From Candidatus Omnitrophota bacterium (lineage in GTDB: Bacteria; Omnitrophota; Gorgyraeia; JABMRN01): a DNA stretch of 7,855 nucleotides. The position numbers and the translations under genes were made by a program. The stretch lies in contig JABMRN010000124.1 in the NCBI GenBank assembly GCA_013202515.1, forward strand, positions 1 to 7,855, written 5' to 3'. Shown here one piece after another: positions 1-5,487 of this stretch (position 1 is its first letter; each line of letters begins with the position of its first letter). The notes beneath the pieces were generated by a model, which searched no databases, was not told the origin of the DNA, and was given only the letters and a program-made list of their open reading frames with translations.

Positions 1-212
1 AAGAAAATGGCGAGACGATATCTAAAACGGCAATCAAAAATAGGATCAAGGAATTGGTTGATCAAGAGAATAAAGCCAAGCCGCTAAGCGATAATGAGTT
101 AATGAAGAAATTAGAAGAAGAAGGGATTTTTATTAAAAGACGTACAACTGCCAAATACAGAGAAGCAATACATCTACTGCCGACCCACCTAAGAAAGAGA
201 TCTAGTAAATAA
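1..212 (+). CDS. rpoN: RNA polymerase sigma-54 factor, C-terminal end (partial, 5' end outside window)
   Basis: Reading frame begins at base 3 and runs 69 codons to TAA at 210-212. The peptide is the DNA-binding domain tail of sigma-54: an ISKTAIKNRIKELVDQE helix, a PLSDNELMKKL helix, then the RpoN box KRRTTAKYRE (nt 135-164; family consensus ARRTVAKYRE) and a basic end, HLLPTHLRKRSSK. In the family this box contacts the -24 element of -24/-12 promoters; sigma-54 holoenzyme needs an AAA+ activator to open DNA. Only the last part of a protein normally about 450-500 residues long is present, so the core-binding domain cannot be assessed. It ends 5 nt before the oligo-A tract that is the U-run of the opposite-strand riboswitch terminator, so the two transcription units meet tail to tail. 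Confidence 0.95.
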   Translation, partial: ENGETISKTAIKNRIKELVDQENKAKPLSDNELMKKLEEEGIFIKRRTTAKYREAIHLLPTHLRKRSSK

Positions 213-216
213 ACAC

Positions 217-288
217 AAAAAAACACCGATAAAGTCAAACGACATATGGCGGACTCAAACATTTTTTTGGTCCCCACCACTTATGTCG
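217..288 (-). terminator. Terminator-like expression platform of the c-di-GMP riboswitch RNA
   Basis: On the minus strand the RNA ends with CTTTATCGG (234-226), then UG, then seven U (223-217). The 9-nt arm is perfectly complementary to CCGATAAAG (375-367) at the very 5' end of the same transcript. Between aptamer and arm lies a second hairpin: CGACATA (288-282) pairs perfectly with TATGTCG (246-240), with an inner GGAC/GTCC stem (273-270 with 254-251). A GC-containing stem followed directly by a U-run is the hallmark of intrinsic termination. Because the upstream arm is the 5' flank of the aptamer, folding of the aptamer and of the terminator stem should be linked. Whether ligand favours or blocks termination cannot be decided by eye. 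Confidence 0.6.
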
Positions 289-376
289 GCAACCCAGCCA
301 CCATTACGCCTTCTACAGCGATTTAAGGCCTGTCGGCTTTGCGTCCCACGGTTTCCCGTAGTTTGCCTTTATCGGC
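285..376 (-). promoter_or_regulatory. Cyclic-di-GMP-I (GEMM-I) riboswitch aptamer
   Basis: The minus strand reads GGCAAAC (367-361), then a 6-bp stem capped by a GAAA tetraloop (loop 355-352), then GACGCAAAGCC (345-335), a second stem region with CCTTAAATC (328-320) and ATGGTGGCTGGG (304-293), and closing GGGTTGCCGA (295-286). These are the conserved blocks of GEMM-I in the expected order. Aligned from memory to the Vibrio Vc2 aptamer, the ligand-contact positions are present: A18 is 369, G20 is 367, A47 is 340 and C92 is about 289. G rather than A at position 20 predicts c-di-GMP selectivity over the cGAMP-selective GEMM-Ib subgroup. GGCAA (367-363) can pair with TTGCC (292-288). No protein gene lies downstream on this strand inside the window. 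Confidence 0.9.
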
Positions 377-384
377 TTATAATA

Positions 385-413
385 AGTATATCACGATATC
401 TTACTTTTGTCAA
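385..413 (-). promoter_or_regulatory. Sigma-70-type promoter of the riboswitch RNA
   Basis: Minus strand TTGACA (413-408, perfect -35), a 17-bp spacer, and TATACT (390-385, one mismatch to TATAAT). Expected transcription start is about A378-A377, 1-3 nt upstream of the CCGATAAAG arm, giving an RNA of about 160 nt ending in the U-run at 223-217. The promoter starts only 10 bp beyond the helicase stop codon (424-426), so the RNA has its own start but could also be made as the 3' UTR of the helicase mRNA. Confidence 0.85.
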
Positions 414-423
414 TACTAACAAC

Positions 424-2403
424 TCAACCAATATCTACTACTGTTTCATCGCTGGATGCATGTTCCTCAATATCCCACTTCTGATAAAGAGACTGACTTA
501 ACTCCTGAAGGAACAAGGACTTACGAGAAATTACTGTGCCCATTTGATAATCAAAACGGGTAATGGGATGAATAAGATATAGGTCATTTTTTGCACGGGT
601 GCTAGCTACATAAAAAAGACGCCTTTCCTCTTCAAGCTGGAATGGCTCTTCTATTGATTTTGAATGCGGGAACTGACCTTCACAAAGACCTACTATAAAA
701 ACAGAATTCCACTCTAACCCCTTGGCCTGGTGAATCGTGGATAGCACCAAGTACTCATCGCGTTTTGCCTTTTCTTTTATCGTTTCCCCTTTAAATGATT
801 CACGTAATGTTATATCGTGAAGAAGTGTTCTTACTGATTTATAGGAATGCGCAAAATTTATTAATTCGTGGAGATCCTCTACCCTGTCTTTTGCGTTTTC
901 AAAGTGGGTATAGACATAATCTTCATACCCGCTCTCTACGATTTTTCGTACCAACTCATCAGGCTTTTTTATCAGGTCCTTATGGAGTAGGGGCTTCATT
1001 ACTTTTTTGAACTGGTTAAAACCTCTCTGAGCCCTTTCCGGGAGGAATTTTCCAAATTTGGGGTTAAGTACTTTTTCAAGGGATCCGGCCTGTGCAAACT
1101 CATCAAATATCTTTCCGGCATAACTTGTACCTATTCCAGGGGCAAGTGTTAGAGCCCGTATCCAGGCTAGTTCATCTAGGGGATTAATCAATATCTTCAC
1201 AAAACTCAATACGTCCTTAATATGGGCCTGTTCAAAGAACCTAACCCCTCCCCTAACTACGTAAGGAATGTTCCTTTTTATAAGCTCCATTTCGACTTCT
1301 GCTGACTGGTAATGTGCCCTGAAAAGAACGGCTACCTCATTTAGCGGTACGCCCTCTTCCCCTAATTCTAGTACCCTTTGAGCAACAAAGGCAGATTGTG
1401 AATAGAGATCGGTAACCTCTATTAAGGCGGGTTTAGTGTGACTATCCTTTACAGTCCGAAGGTGCTTCTCGAACTGGTTTGTATTATTGGCTATTGATTG
1501 ATTCGCCAGATCAAGTATTTCCGGGGTAGAGCGATAATTTGTTTCAAGTTTAAATATTTTAACATCGGGATAATCATTGGGAAAGTTCAATATATTAGAA
1601 ACATCCGCACCCCTGAATGAATAAATGGCTTGGGCATCATCGCCTACTACCAGGACGTTTCTGTGAAAGGTTGAAAGCTCTTTTATTATGCCTGCTTGTA
1701 ATTTGTTCGTATCCTGGTACTCATCTACAAGGATATACTTAAACTGCTCGGTAAATCTTTCTTTTGCCTCAGGAACATTACGAAGAAGCCAAAGCCATTT
1801 CGTAAGCAAATCATCGTAATCCATGACATTTGAAATCTGCTTCTTGGATTCATATTCATTTTTGATTCTGTTTATAGTCTGGGTGAACCCAAGAAAATAC
1901 GGGTAAAACTCCTTTAAGGTCTCTTCTATGGCCTTTCCACAATTGATTGAATAGCTTATAATGCGCCTTATAACCTTGGGCTTGGGAAAGTGCTCTTCCC
2001 CAATCCTAATCTTAAGGTTCTTAATGCATACCTTTATCAAATCCAGGGCGTCTTCTTCATCTAGGATGCCGTAATCGGCTCTATAACTCAATCTCTTAGC
2101 GTATAGCCTTAAGGAGCGATTTCCGATATGGTGGAATGTGCCGCTCCATAGATTTCTTGGCTTGGCCTTAAGAAGCATCTCTACCCTATCCTGCATGGTC
2201 CTGGCTGCCTTATTGGTGAAGGTAACAAGAAGGATATTCTTAGGTGGAACGCCTTTTGATAAAAGATAGGCAACCCTGTAAACGAGTGTCCGGGTCTTGC
2301 CGCTGCCTGCACCGGCCAAAACTAAAGAGGGACCGTCTGCTTCAGTTACGACCTTATACTGTTCCGGATTAAGGTCCTTACTGAAATCTATGTGTGATGA
2401 AAT
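424..2403 (-). CDS. uvrD: UvrD/PcrA-family superfamily 1A DNA helicase (start codon unresolved)
   Basis: ATP-dependent 3'-5' DNA helicase of the UvrD/PcrA/Rep family, acting in repair or in clearing protein roadblocks. All motifs are present in order: Q motif LNPEQ, Walker A GAGSGKT (about nt 2315-2295), motif Ia VTFTNKAA, Walker B/motif II VDEYQDT, motif III GDDAQAIYSFRGA, motif IV ETNYRST, motif V STIHQAKGLEW and motif VI EERRLFYVASTRA. About 659 residues if counted from 2403, compared with about 670-720 for Rep/UvrD/PcrA. The start is odd: between the TAA at 2415-2413 and Walker A there is no in-frame ATG, GTG or TTG. A TTG at 2319 would remove the Q motif and cut into Walker A. ATT at 2403 gives a family-like N-terminus with the Q about 14 residues in. 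An in-frame ATG at 2439 is separated from it by the TAA. The gene ends with TGA at 424-426 and has no obvious terminator of its own before the riboswitch promoter. Confidence 0.9.
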   Translation of the reverse strand: MSSHIDFSKDLNPEQYKVVTEADGPSLVLAGAGSGKTRTLVYRVAYLLSKGVPPKNILLVTFTNKAARTMQDRVEMLLKAKPRNLWSGTFHHIGNRSLRLYAKRLSYRADYGILDEEDALDLIKVCIKNLKIRIGEEHFPKPKVIRRIISYSINCGKAIEETLKEFYPYFLGFTQTINRIKNEYESKKQISNVMDYDDLLTKWLWLLRNVPEAKERFTEQFKYILVDEYQDTNKLQAGIIKELSTFHRNVLVVGDDAQAIYSFRGADVSNILNFPNDYPDVKIFKLETNYRSTPEILDLANQSIANNTNQFEKHLRTVKDSHTKPALIEVTDLYSQSAFVAQRVLELGEEGVPLNEVAVLFRAHYQSAEVEMELIKRNIPYVVRGGVRFFEQAHIKDVLSFVKILINPLDELAWIRALTLAPGIGTSYAGKIFDEFAQAGSLEKVLNPKFGKFLPERAQRGFNQFKKVMKPLLHKDLIKKPDELVRKIVESGYEDYVYTHFENAKDRVEDLHELINFAHSYKSVRTLLHDITLRESFKGETIKEKAKRDEYLVLSTIHQAKGLEWNSVFIVGLCEGQFPHSKSIEEPFQLEEERRLFYVASTRAKNDLYLIHPITRFDYQMGTVISRKSLFLQELSQSLYQKWDIEEHASSDETVVDIG

Positions 2404-2412
2404 GCCACTATC

Positions 2413-2439
2413 TTAATCAGTCTTAATAACGTATTTCAT
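2413..2439 (-). other. Eight-codon in-frame ORF upstream of the helicase (leader ORF or severed N-terminus)
   Basis: ATG at 2439 begins an 8-residue peptide, MKYVIKTD, closed by TAA at 2415-2413. It is in the same frame as the helicase and ends 9 nt before ATT 2403. It lies 9 nt after a TATAAT box, so it would be read from an essentially leaderless transcript. It may be a true leader ORF whose translation feeds reinitiation on the helicase, the original N-terminus cut by a nonsense mutation or sequence error, or chance. Confidence 0.35.
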
Positions 2440-2448
2440 GATTAATTC

Positions 2449-2476
2449 ATTATACTCAAAAAAAAGAATATTCCAA
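2449..2476 (-). promoter_or_regulatory. Promoter of the helicase gene
   Basis: Minus strand TATAAT (2454-2449, perfect -10), a 16-bp spacer and TTGGAA (2476-2471, 4 of 6 to TTGACA). Predicted start of transcription is about 2442, only 2-4 nt before the ATG at 2439 and about 40 nt before ATT 2403. The spacer is T-rich. Confidence 0.6.
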
Positions 2477-2486
2477 AGGTTTTTTA

Positions 2487-2513
2487 TTAAGATTGTAGTG
2501 TTTATGTTATAAT
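2487..2513 (+). promoter_or_regulatory. Extended -10 promoter of the radical SAM gene
   Basis: TATAAT at 2508-2513 is preceded by TGT (2505-2507), making an extended -10 element. The -35 is weak; the best candidate is TTAAGA at 2487-2492 with a short 15-bp spacer. The predicted start near 2520 leaves only about 3 nt before the ATG at 2523, so the mRNA is probably leaderless. Confidence 0.6.
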
Positions 2514-2522
2514 TTTACTGCG

Positions 2523-3551
2523 ATGAAAACACATTACACAATTCCATTTTTCATACCCCACGAGGGCTGCCCGTTTGCGTGCATATTTTGTTCTCAGAAA
2601 AAAATATCTGGTGCTAAGCGAAGTATTACGCCCAAGGATATTGCTCCCAGAATTCGCCGCTACCTAAAAACCATCCCTCGAGACAGGACGAAGCATATAG
2701 AGGTTGGATTTTTTGGAGGCAGTTTCACTGCAATACCTACCCAAAGACAAGAGGACTTCTTAAATGAAGTTCGGCCTTTTGTACAAAAAGGCAAGATTGA
2801 CGGTATACGCCTTTCTACAAGGCCGGATTTTATATCTAAAGCTATTCTTAGCATGCTGAAGAAATGCAAGGTCTCCACTATAGAGCTTGGCGTTCAATCG
2901 ATGTCAGACCGTATCTTAAAAAAAGCAAAACGCGGCCATGATGTAAAAAGCATAAGAACAGCATCCTCTATGATATTGAAATACCATTTTAAGTTAGGTC
3001 ATCAAATAATGGTGGGGCTACCGGGAAGCACGGATAAAGATGAGATGGATACCGCTAAAATGTCCGTTAGATACGGAGCTTCTGAGGTACGGATCTACCC
3101 TGTATTAGTCATAAGAGACACGGAACTTGCCGCCATGTTCAAAGAAGGGACCTATATGCCTCTTGATGAAAATGAAGCAATAGCCCGATGCGCAAAACTC
3201 ATAACCTACTTTGATAAAAAAGGAATCAAGGTTATTAGGTGCGGGCTTCATCCCTCTGAGAGCCTGTTGAGCGGAAGAGATATGCTTGCCGGACCTTTTC
3301 ATCCGGCATTCAGGCAAAAGGTAGACAGCTTCATATATGGCCGATTACTGCGTAAACACGGCCATAAAAAAATAAACAATATATATTTCAATCCCAAGGA
3401 AGCAGCCAGCGTAATTGGTTACAGAAGAGAAAATGCCCTAGAACTTAAAGGAAAGCCTGTAAAGTTTAATCCGGATAATAAAGTGCCTATCGGCACTATC
3501 CGCTTGGGTTATAAGAACGCTAAATCTGTCCTTCTAAAAAAAACTGATTGA
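2523..3551 (+). CDS. Radical SAM protein, Elp3/YhcC-like
   Basis: A 342-residue radical S-adenosylmethionine enzyme. The cluster-binding motif is C16-x3-C20-x2-C23 (CPFACIFC), which holds a [4Fe-4S] cluster that cleaves SAM. Further family marks are FFGGSFTA (63-70), STRPD (98-102), ELGVQSMSDRIL (121-132) and GLPGST (165-170), typical of the Elp3/coproporphyrinogen-oxidase-like branch. A C-terminal extension after about residue 240 is rich in His, Arg and Lys. No acetyltransferase domain follows, so it is not full Elp3. The ATG at 2523 has no Shine-Dalgarno and follows a TATAAT box by 9 nt. The next gene begins 6 nt after the TGA, so the two are probably co-transcribed. The substrate is unknown; related small proteins are proposed RNA or cofactor modifiers. 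Confidence 0.9.
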   Translation: MKTHYTIPFFIPHEGCPFACIFCSQKKISGAKRSITPKDIAPRIRRYLKTIPRDRTKHIEVGFFGGSFTAIPTQRQEDFLNEVRPFVQKGKIDGIRLSTRPDFISKAILSMLKKCKVSTIELGVQSMSDRILKKAKRGHDVKSIRTASSMILKYHFKLGHQIMVGLPGSTDKDEMDTAKMSVRYGASEVRIYPVLVIRDTELAAMFKEGTYMPLDENEAIARCAKLITYFDKKGIKVIRCGLHPSESLLSGRDMLAGPFHPAFRQKVDSFIYGRLLRKHGHKKINNIYFNPKEAASVIGYRRENALELKGKPVKFNPDNKVPIGTIRLGYKNAKSVLLKKTD

Positions 3552-3557
3552 TAGCTT

Positions 3558-4265
3558 ATGTATTTACTTCATAGCGTAAAAATACCAAAAACATACCTAA
3601 AAAAAATAAAAGAAGCTATCCCGCGCTTAGGTTTAATCGCCCTTCAAAATTCAGACCAGGTATATGACTCGATAGCTTCTCATCCGGATATCTTCTTTTT
3701 TGAAGTAGACAAAAAAACCATTATCTATGCCGATACAGTGCATCGCAAAATTATAAACAAACTAAGCCGAGTAGGGCTTTCACTTATAAAAGCACAGAAA
3801 AGACCCTCTGGGAGTTACCCTGAGACATCTCTTTTGAATGCGGTAAATACCGGAACATATGTATTCCACAATGTTGAACATACCGATGAATCAATCAAAA
3901 TTGAAGCTCAAAAAAGAAATTTAAAGCTTATTCACGTTAATCAGGGATATAGCCGATGTTCGGTAATACCGCTAAACAATAATTCAATAATTACGTCTGA
4001 TGCCGGCATTGCCGGGAAGGCAACTAGAGAGGGATTAAAGGTGCTTTTGGTTTCCGAAGCGGAGATCCTTCTTCCTGGTGAAAGAAACGGCTTTATTGGT
4101 GGGTGCTCCGGAATAATGCATGACGGAACAGTATTCTTTCTAGGGGATATTACAATACATCCGAATTTTAAAGAGATTGATCTTTTTATAAAGAACTGCG
4201 GGCTTGGGTATAGGTATATAAGGAGTCTTGCGCTTTTTGATGCGGGATCTTTACTCTTTCTCTAG
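3558..4265 (+). CDS. DUF6873-like protein, putative guanidino-modifying-enzyme fold
   Basis: A 235-residue protein with no signal peptide or membrane segment. I recognise the pattern of a conserved family (DUF6873, assigned to the arginine-deiminase/amidinotransferase-like GME fold): HVNQGYSRCSV (126-136), IITSDAGIA (144-152), a LLPGERNGFIGGCSG block (171-185), and FFLGDITIHPNF (193-204). Conserved-looking Cys134 and Cys183, His126 and Asp148 are candidates for catalytic or binding residues, but this is inference. The ATG is 6 nt after the radical SAM stop and has no Shine-Dalgarno, which suggests translational coupling. I recall members of this family sitting beside radical SAM genes in Firmicutes, so the pairing is probably functional. 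The 3' end overlaps the opposing macrodomain gene by 15 bp. No reaction is assigned. Confidence 0.75.
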   Translation: MYLLHSVKIPKTYLKKIKEAIPRLGLIALQNSDQVYDSIASHPDIFFFEVDKKTIIYADTVHRKIINKLSRVGLSLIKAQKRPSGSYPETSLLNAVNTGTYVFHNVEHTDESIKIEAQKRNLKLIHVNQGYSRCSVIPLNNNSIITSDAGIAGKATREGLKVLLVSEAEILLPGERNGFIGGCSGIMHDGTVFFLGDITIHPNFKEIDLFIKNCGLGYRYIRSLALFDAGSLLFL

Positions 4266-4742
4266 CTTGCGGTATACCTCGAGATCTTTATCAGAAAAAC
4301 ATATATATCGGATCTCGCTAAAATCTTCTTCGAAAGCTTTTCCTGCACTTAAGGCTATCTTCGTTGCTTCCTCTATCGGATATCCATAAACACCCGTACT
4401 TATTGCCGGAAAGGCTATTGACTTCAAGCCATGTTTTTTGGCAAGCTTAAAACTTGTTTCATAGGCATTTTTTAAAAGCTCCGGCTCGCCTTGATTCCCT
4501 CCGTGCCATACCGGCCCCACAGCATGTATTACGTGTTTTGCTTTAAGGTTGCCTGCACCTGTAATTACAGCATCCCCGGTTTTGCAACGGCCTATCTTTT
4601 TACACTCGGCCAAAACAGAAGACCCTGCTGCACGATGGATGGCACCATCAACACCCCCACCACCTCTTAAACCTGTATTGGCGGCATTAACAATAACATC
4701 TACATCCTCAACTGTTATATCGCCTTTTTTAACGGTTATCAT
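4251..4742 (-). CDS. Macrodomain protein, O-acetyl-ADP-ribose deacetylase-like
   Basis: A 163-residue single macrodomain, the usual length for stand-alone MacroD/YmdB-type enzymes. It has the ADP-ribose-binding signature VNAANTGLRGGGGVDGAIH (18-36), including Asn19, Asn22 and Asp32, then TGDAVITGAG (55-64) and the phosphate-loop segment FPAISTGVYGYP (111-122). Family members hydrolyse O-acetyl-ADP-ribose or remove ADP-ribose from proteins or nucleic acids in the cytoplasm. It is the last gene of the operon: its ATG lies inside the end of the flavodoxin-like gene (14-bp overlap), so translation is probably coupled. No PARP-, DarT- or sirtuin-like partner is visible nearby, so a general salvage role is the simplest reading. 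Confidence 0.93.
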   Translation of the reverse strand: MITVKKGDITVEDVDVIVNAANTGLRGGGGVDGAIHRAAGSSVLAECKKIGRCKTGDAVITGAGNLKAKHVIHAVGPVWHGGNQGEPELLKNAYETSFKLAKKHGLKSIAFPAISTGVYGYPIEEATKIALSAGKAFEEDFSEIRYICFSDKDLEVYRKLEKE

Positions 4743-5181
4743 CTCTTATGTATTCAGCCAGTTTCTTGCCTAGTTTACATGCCTTCCCTAATGCCTTCTT
4801 TGAAGGCCTGCCTTCTATAAGGAGCGGTTTAGAAAACCTTTTAAGATTAAAGCGTCTTCCCATTCTTTCGAGACTTTTTACTGCATCTCCTCCCCCACCA
4901 TGGCTTACAAAGGCTATATACGGCCTCTGGTCTATCTTCCCCTCAGATGGGTAACAGGTTCTATCGAAAAAGTCCTTAAGCGCTCCTGCCATGTAACTGA
5001 AATAATCGGGTGTACCGAATACATAACCATCCGAGCTTAATAGGTCCCTTAGAGAGACCTTAAGCGCCTTCTTAAGAACAGCCTTAACGCCCTTTACCCC
5101 GGAAACTCCACTCTTAAAGGATTTAGCAATTTTTTCGGTATTTCCGCCTTGTGTGTGATATACAATTAGGATTTTCTTCAT
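4729..5181 (-). CDS. Flavodoxin-like FMN-binding protein
   Basis: A 150-residue flavodoxin/NAD(P)H:quinone-reductase fold protein. The N-terminal beta strand KILIVYHT leads into the FMN phosphate loop TQGGNTEKIA (10-19). The second flavin loop is GYVFGTPDYFSYMAGALKDF (52-71), in the style of multimeric flavodoxin WrbA and NADPH-dependent FMN reductases. A third loop, VSHGGGGDA (92-100), contacts the isoalloxazine ring in relatives. The start is supported by GGAAG just upstream of the ATG, inside the 17-nt gap after the cupin gene. It probably carries electrons or reduces a small molecule; the partner is not evident. Confidence 0.88.
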   Translation of the reverse strand: MKKILIVYHTQGGNTEKIAKSFKSGVSGVKGVKAVLKKALKVSLRDLLSSDGYVFGTPDYFSYMAGALKDFFDRTCYPSEGKIDQRPYIAFVSHGGGGDAVKSLERMGRRFNLKRFSKPLLIEGRPSKKALGKACKLGKKLAEYIRDDNR

Positions 5182-5198
5182 TTAACTTCCGTTATTCT

Positions 5199-5471
5199 TT
5201 ATCCGAAATTATAATGCTTTCTTACTGCCTTCTTTATGTGCCAAACACAGTCAAGGCCCCTGGGAAAAACAACGAGATCCCCGGCTCCAAAGGTAACGCT
5301 CTTTCCGTCTTTTGCAGTTACCGTCACATCTCCTTCAAGAAGATAGCAGGTTTCCTTATCATCATAATGCCAATCGAACTTAGATGCTTCCTTTTCCCAT
5401 ATTGGCCAGGATGTTGCACCCATCTTCTCAAGCTCTTCTTTTGACGCTTTCTTTATTATGATATCAGCCAT
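5199..5471 (-). CDS. Small single-domain cupin (Cupin_3/EutQ-like)
   Basis: A 90-residue protein forming one beta-barrel cupin. Motif 1 region is WHYDDKETCYLLEG (34-47), with His35 and Glu40 as possible metal ligands. Motif 2 is GDLVVFPRGLDCVWHI (64-79) with the typical PxG turn and His78. The ending VRKHYNFG matches the Cupin_3 (DUF861) pattern. The start is well supported by a strong purine-rich Shine-Dalgarno (GGGGGAGAG) just before the ATG, one of few clear ones in the window. It begins 16 nt after the ATP-grasp gene. Family members bind small ligands or act as isomerases or sensors; the ligand here is unknown. Confidence 0.88.
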   Translation of the reverse strand: MADIIIKKASKEELEKMGATSWPIWEKEASKFDWHYDDKETCYLLEGDVTVTAKDGKSVTFGAGDLVVFPRGLDCVWHIKKAVRKHYNFG

Positions 5472-5487
5472 TTCTCTCCCCCTTGTG

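Noticed and set aside
217..234. Rho-independent terminator for rpoN on the plus strand
   Set aside because: On the plus strand the homopolymer is A before the stem, not T after it; the geometry fits only minus-strand termination.
62..280. Minus-strand open frame of 72 codons starting at GTG 280, just downstream of the riboswitch, with an internal ATG at 262
   Set aside because: It reads through the terminator stem and U-run and then antisense through conserved rpoN codons. Its Leu/Phe/Ser-rich make-up is what antisense reading of a Lys/Glu-rich gene gives. No recognisable domain; the GGTGGGG before ATG 262 is part of the hairpin stem.
283..501. Plus-strand open frame across the riboswitch and helicase end
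   Set aside because: It covers the structured RNA antisense and the helicase C-terminus; no coding pattern or ribosome binding site.
795..1010. Plus-strand open frame inside the helicase gene
   Set aside because: Lies opposite a clearly conserved helicase coding region; a shadow frame.
2317..2319. TTG at 2319 as the helicase start
   Set aside because: It would remove the Q motif (LNPEQ) and start inside the Walker A strand. The coding pattern clearly continues upstream to about 2403.
2413..2415. TAA reassigned to an amino acid in this organism
   Set aside because: TAA is used as the end of other genes here (rpoN at 210-212, cupin at 5201-5199, macrodomain at 4253-4251), so recoding is unlikely.
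4549..4954. Plus-strand open frames over the macrodomain and flavodoxin-like genes
   Set aside because: Opposite strongly conserved motifs; proline/serine-rich antisense reading with no family resemblance.
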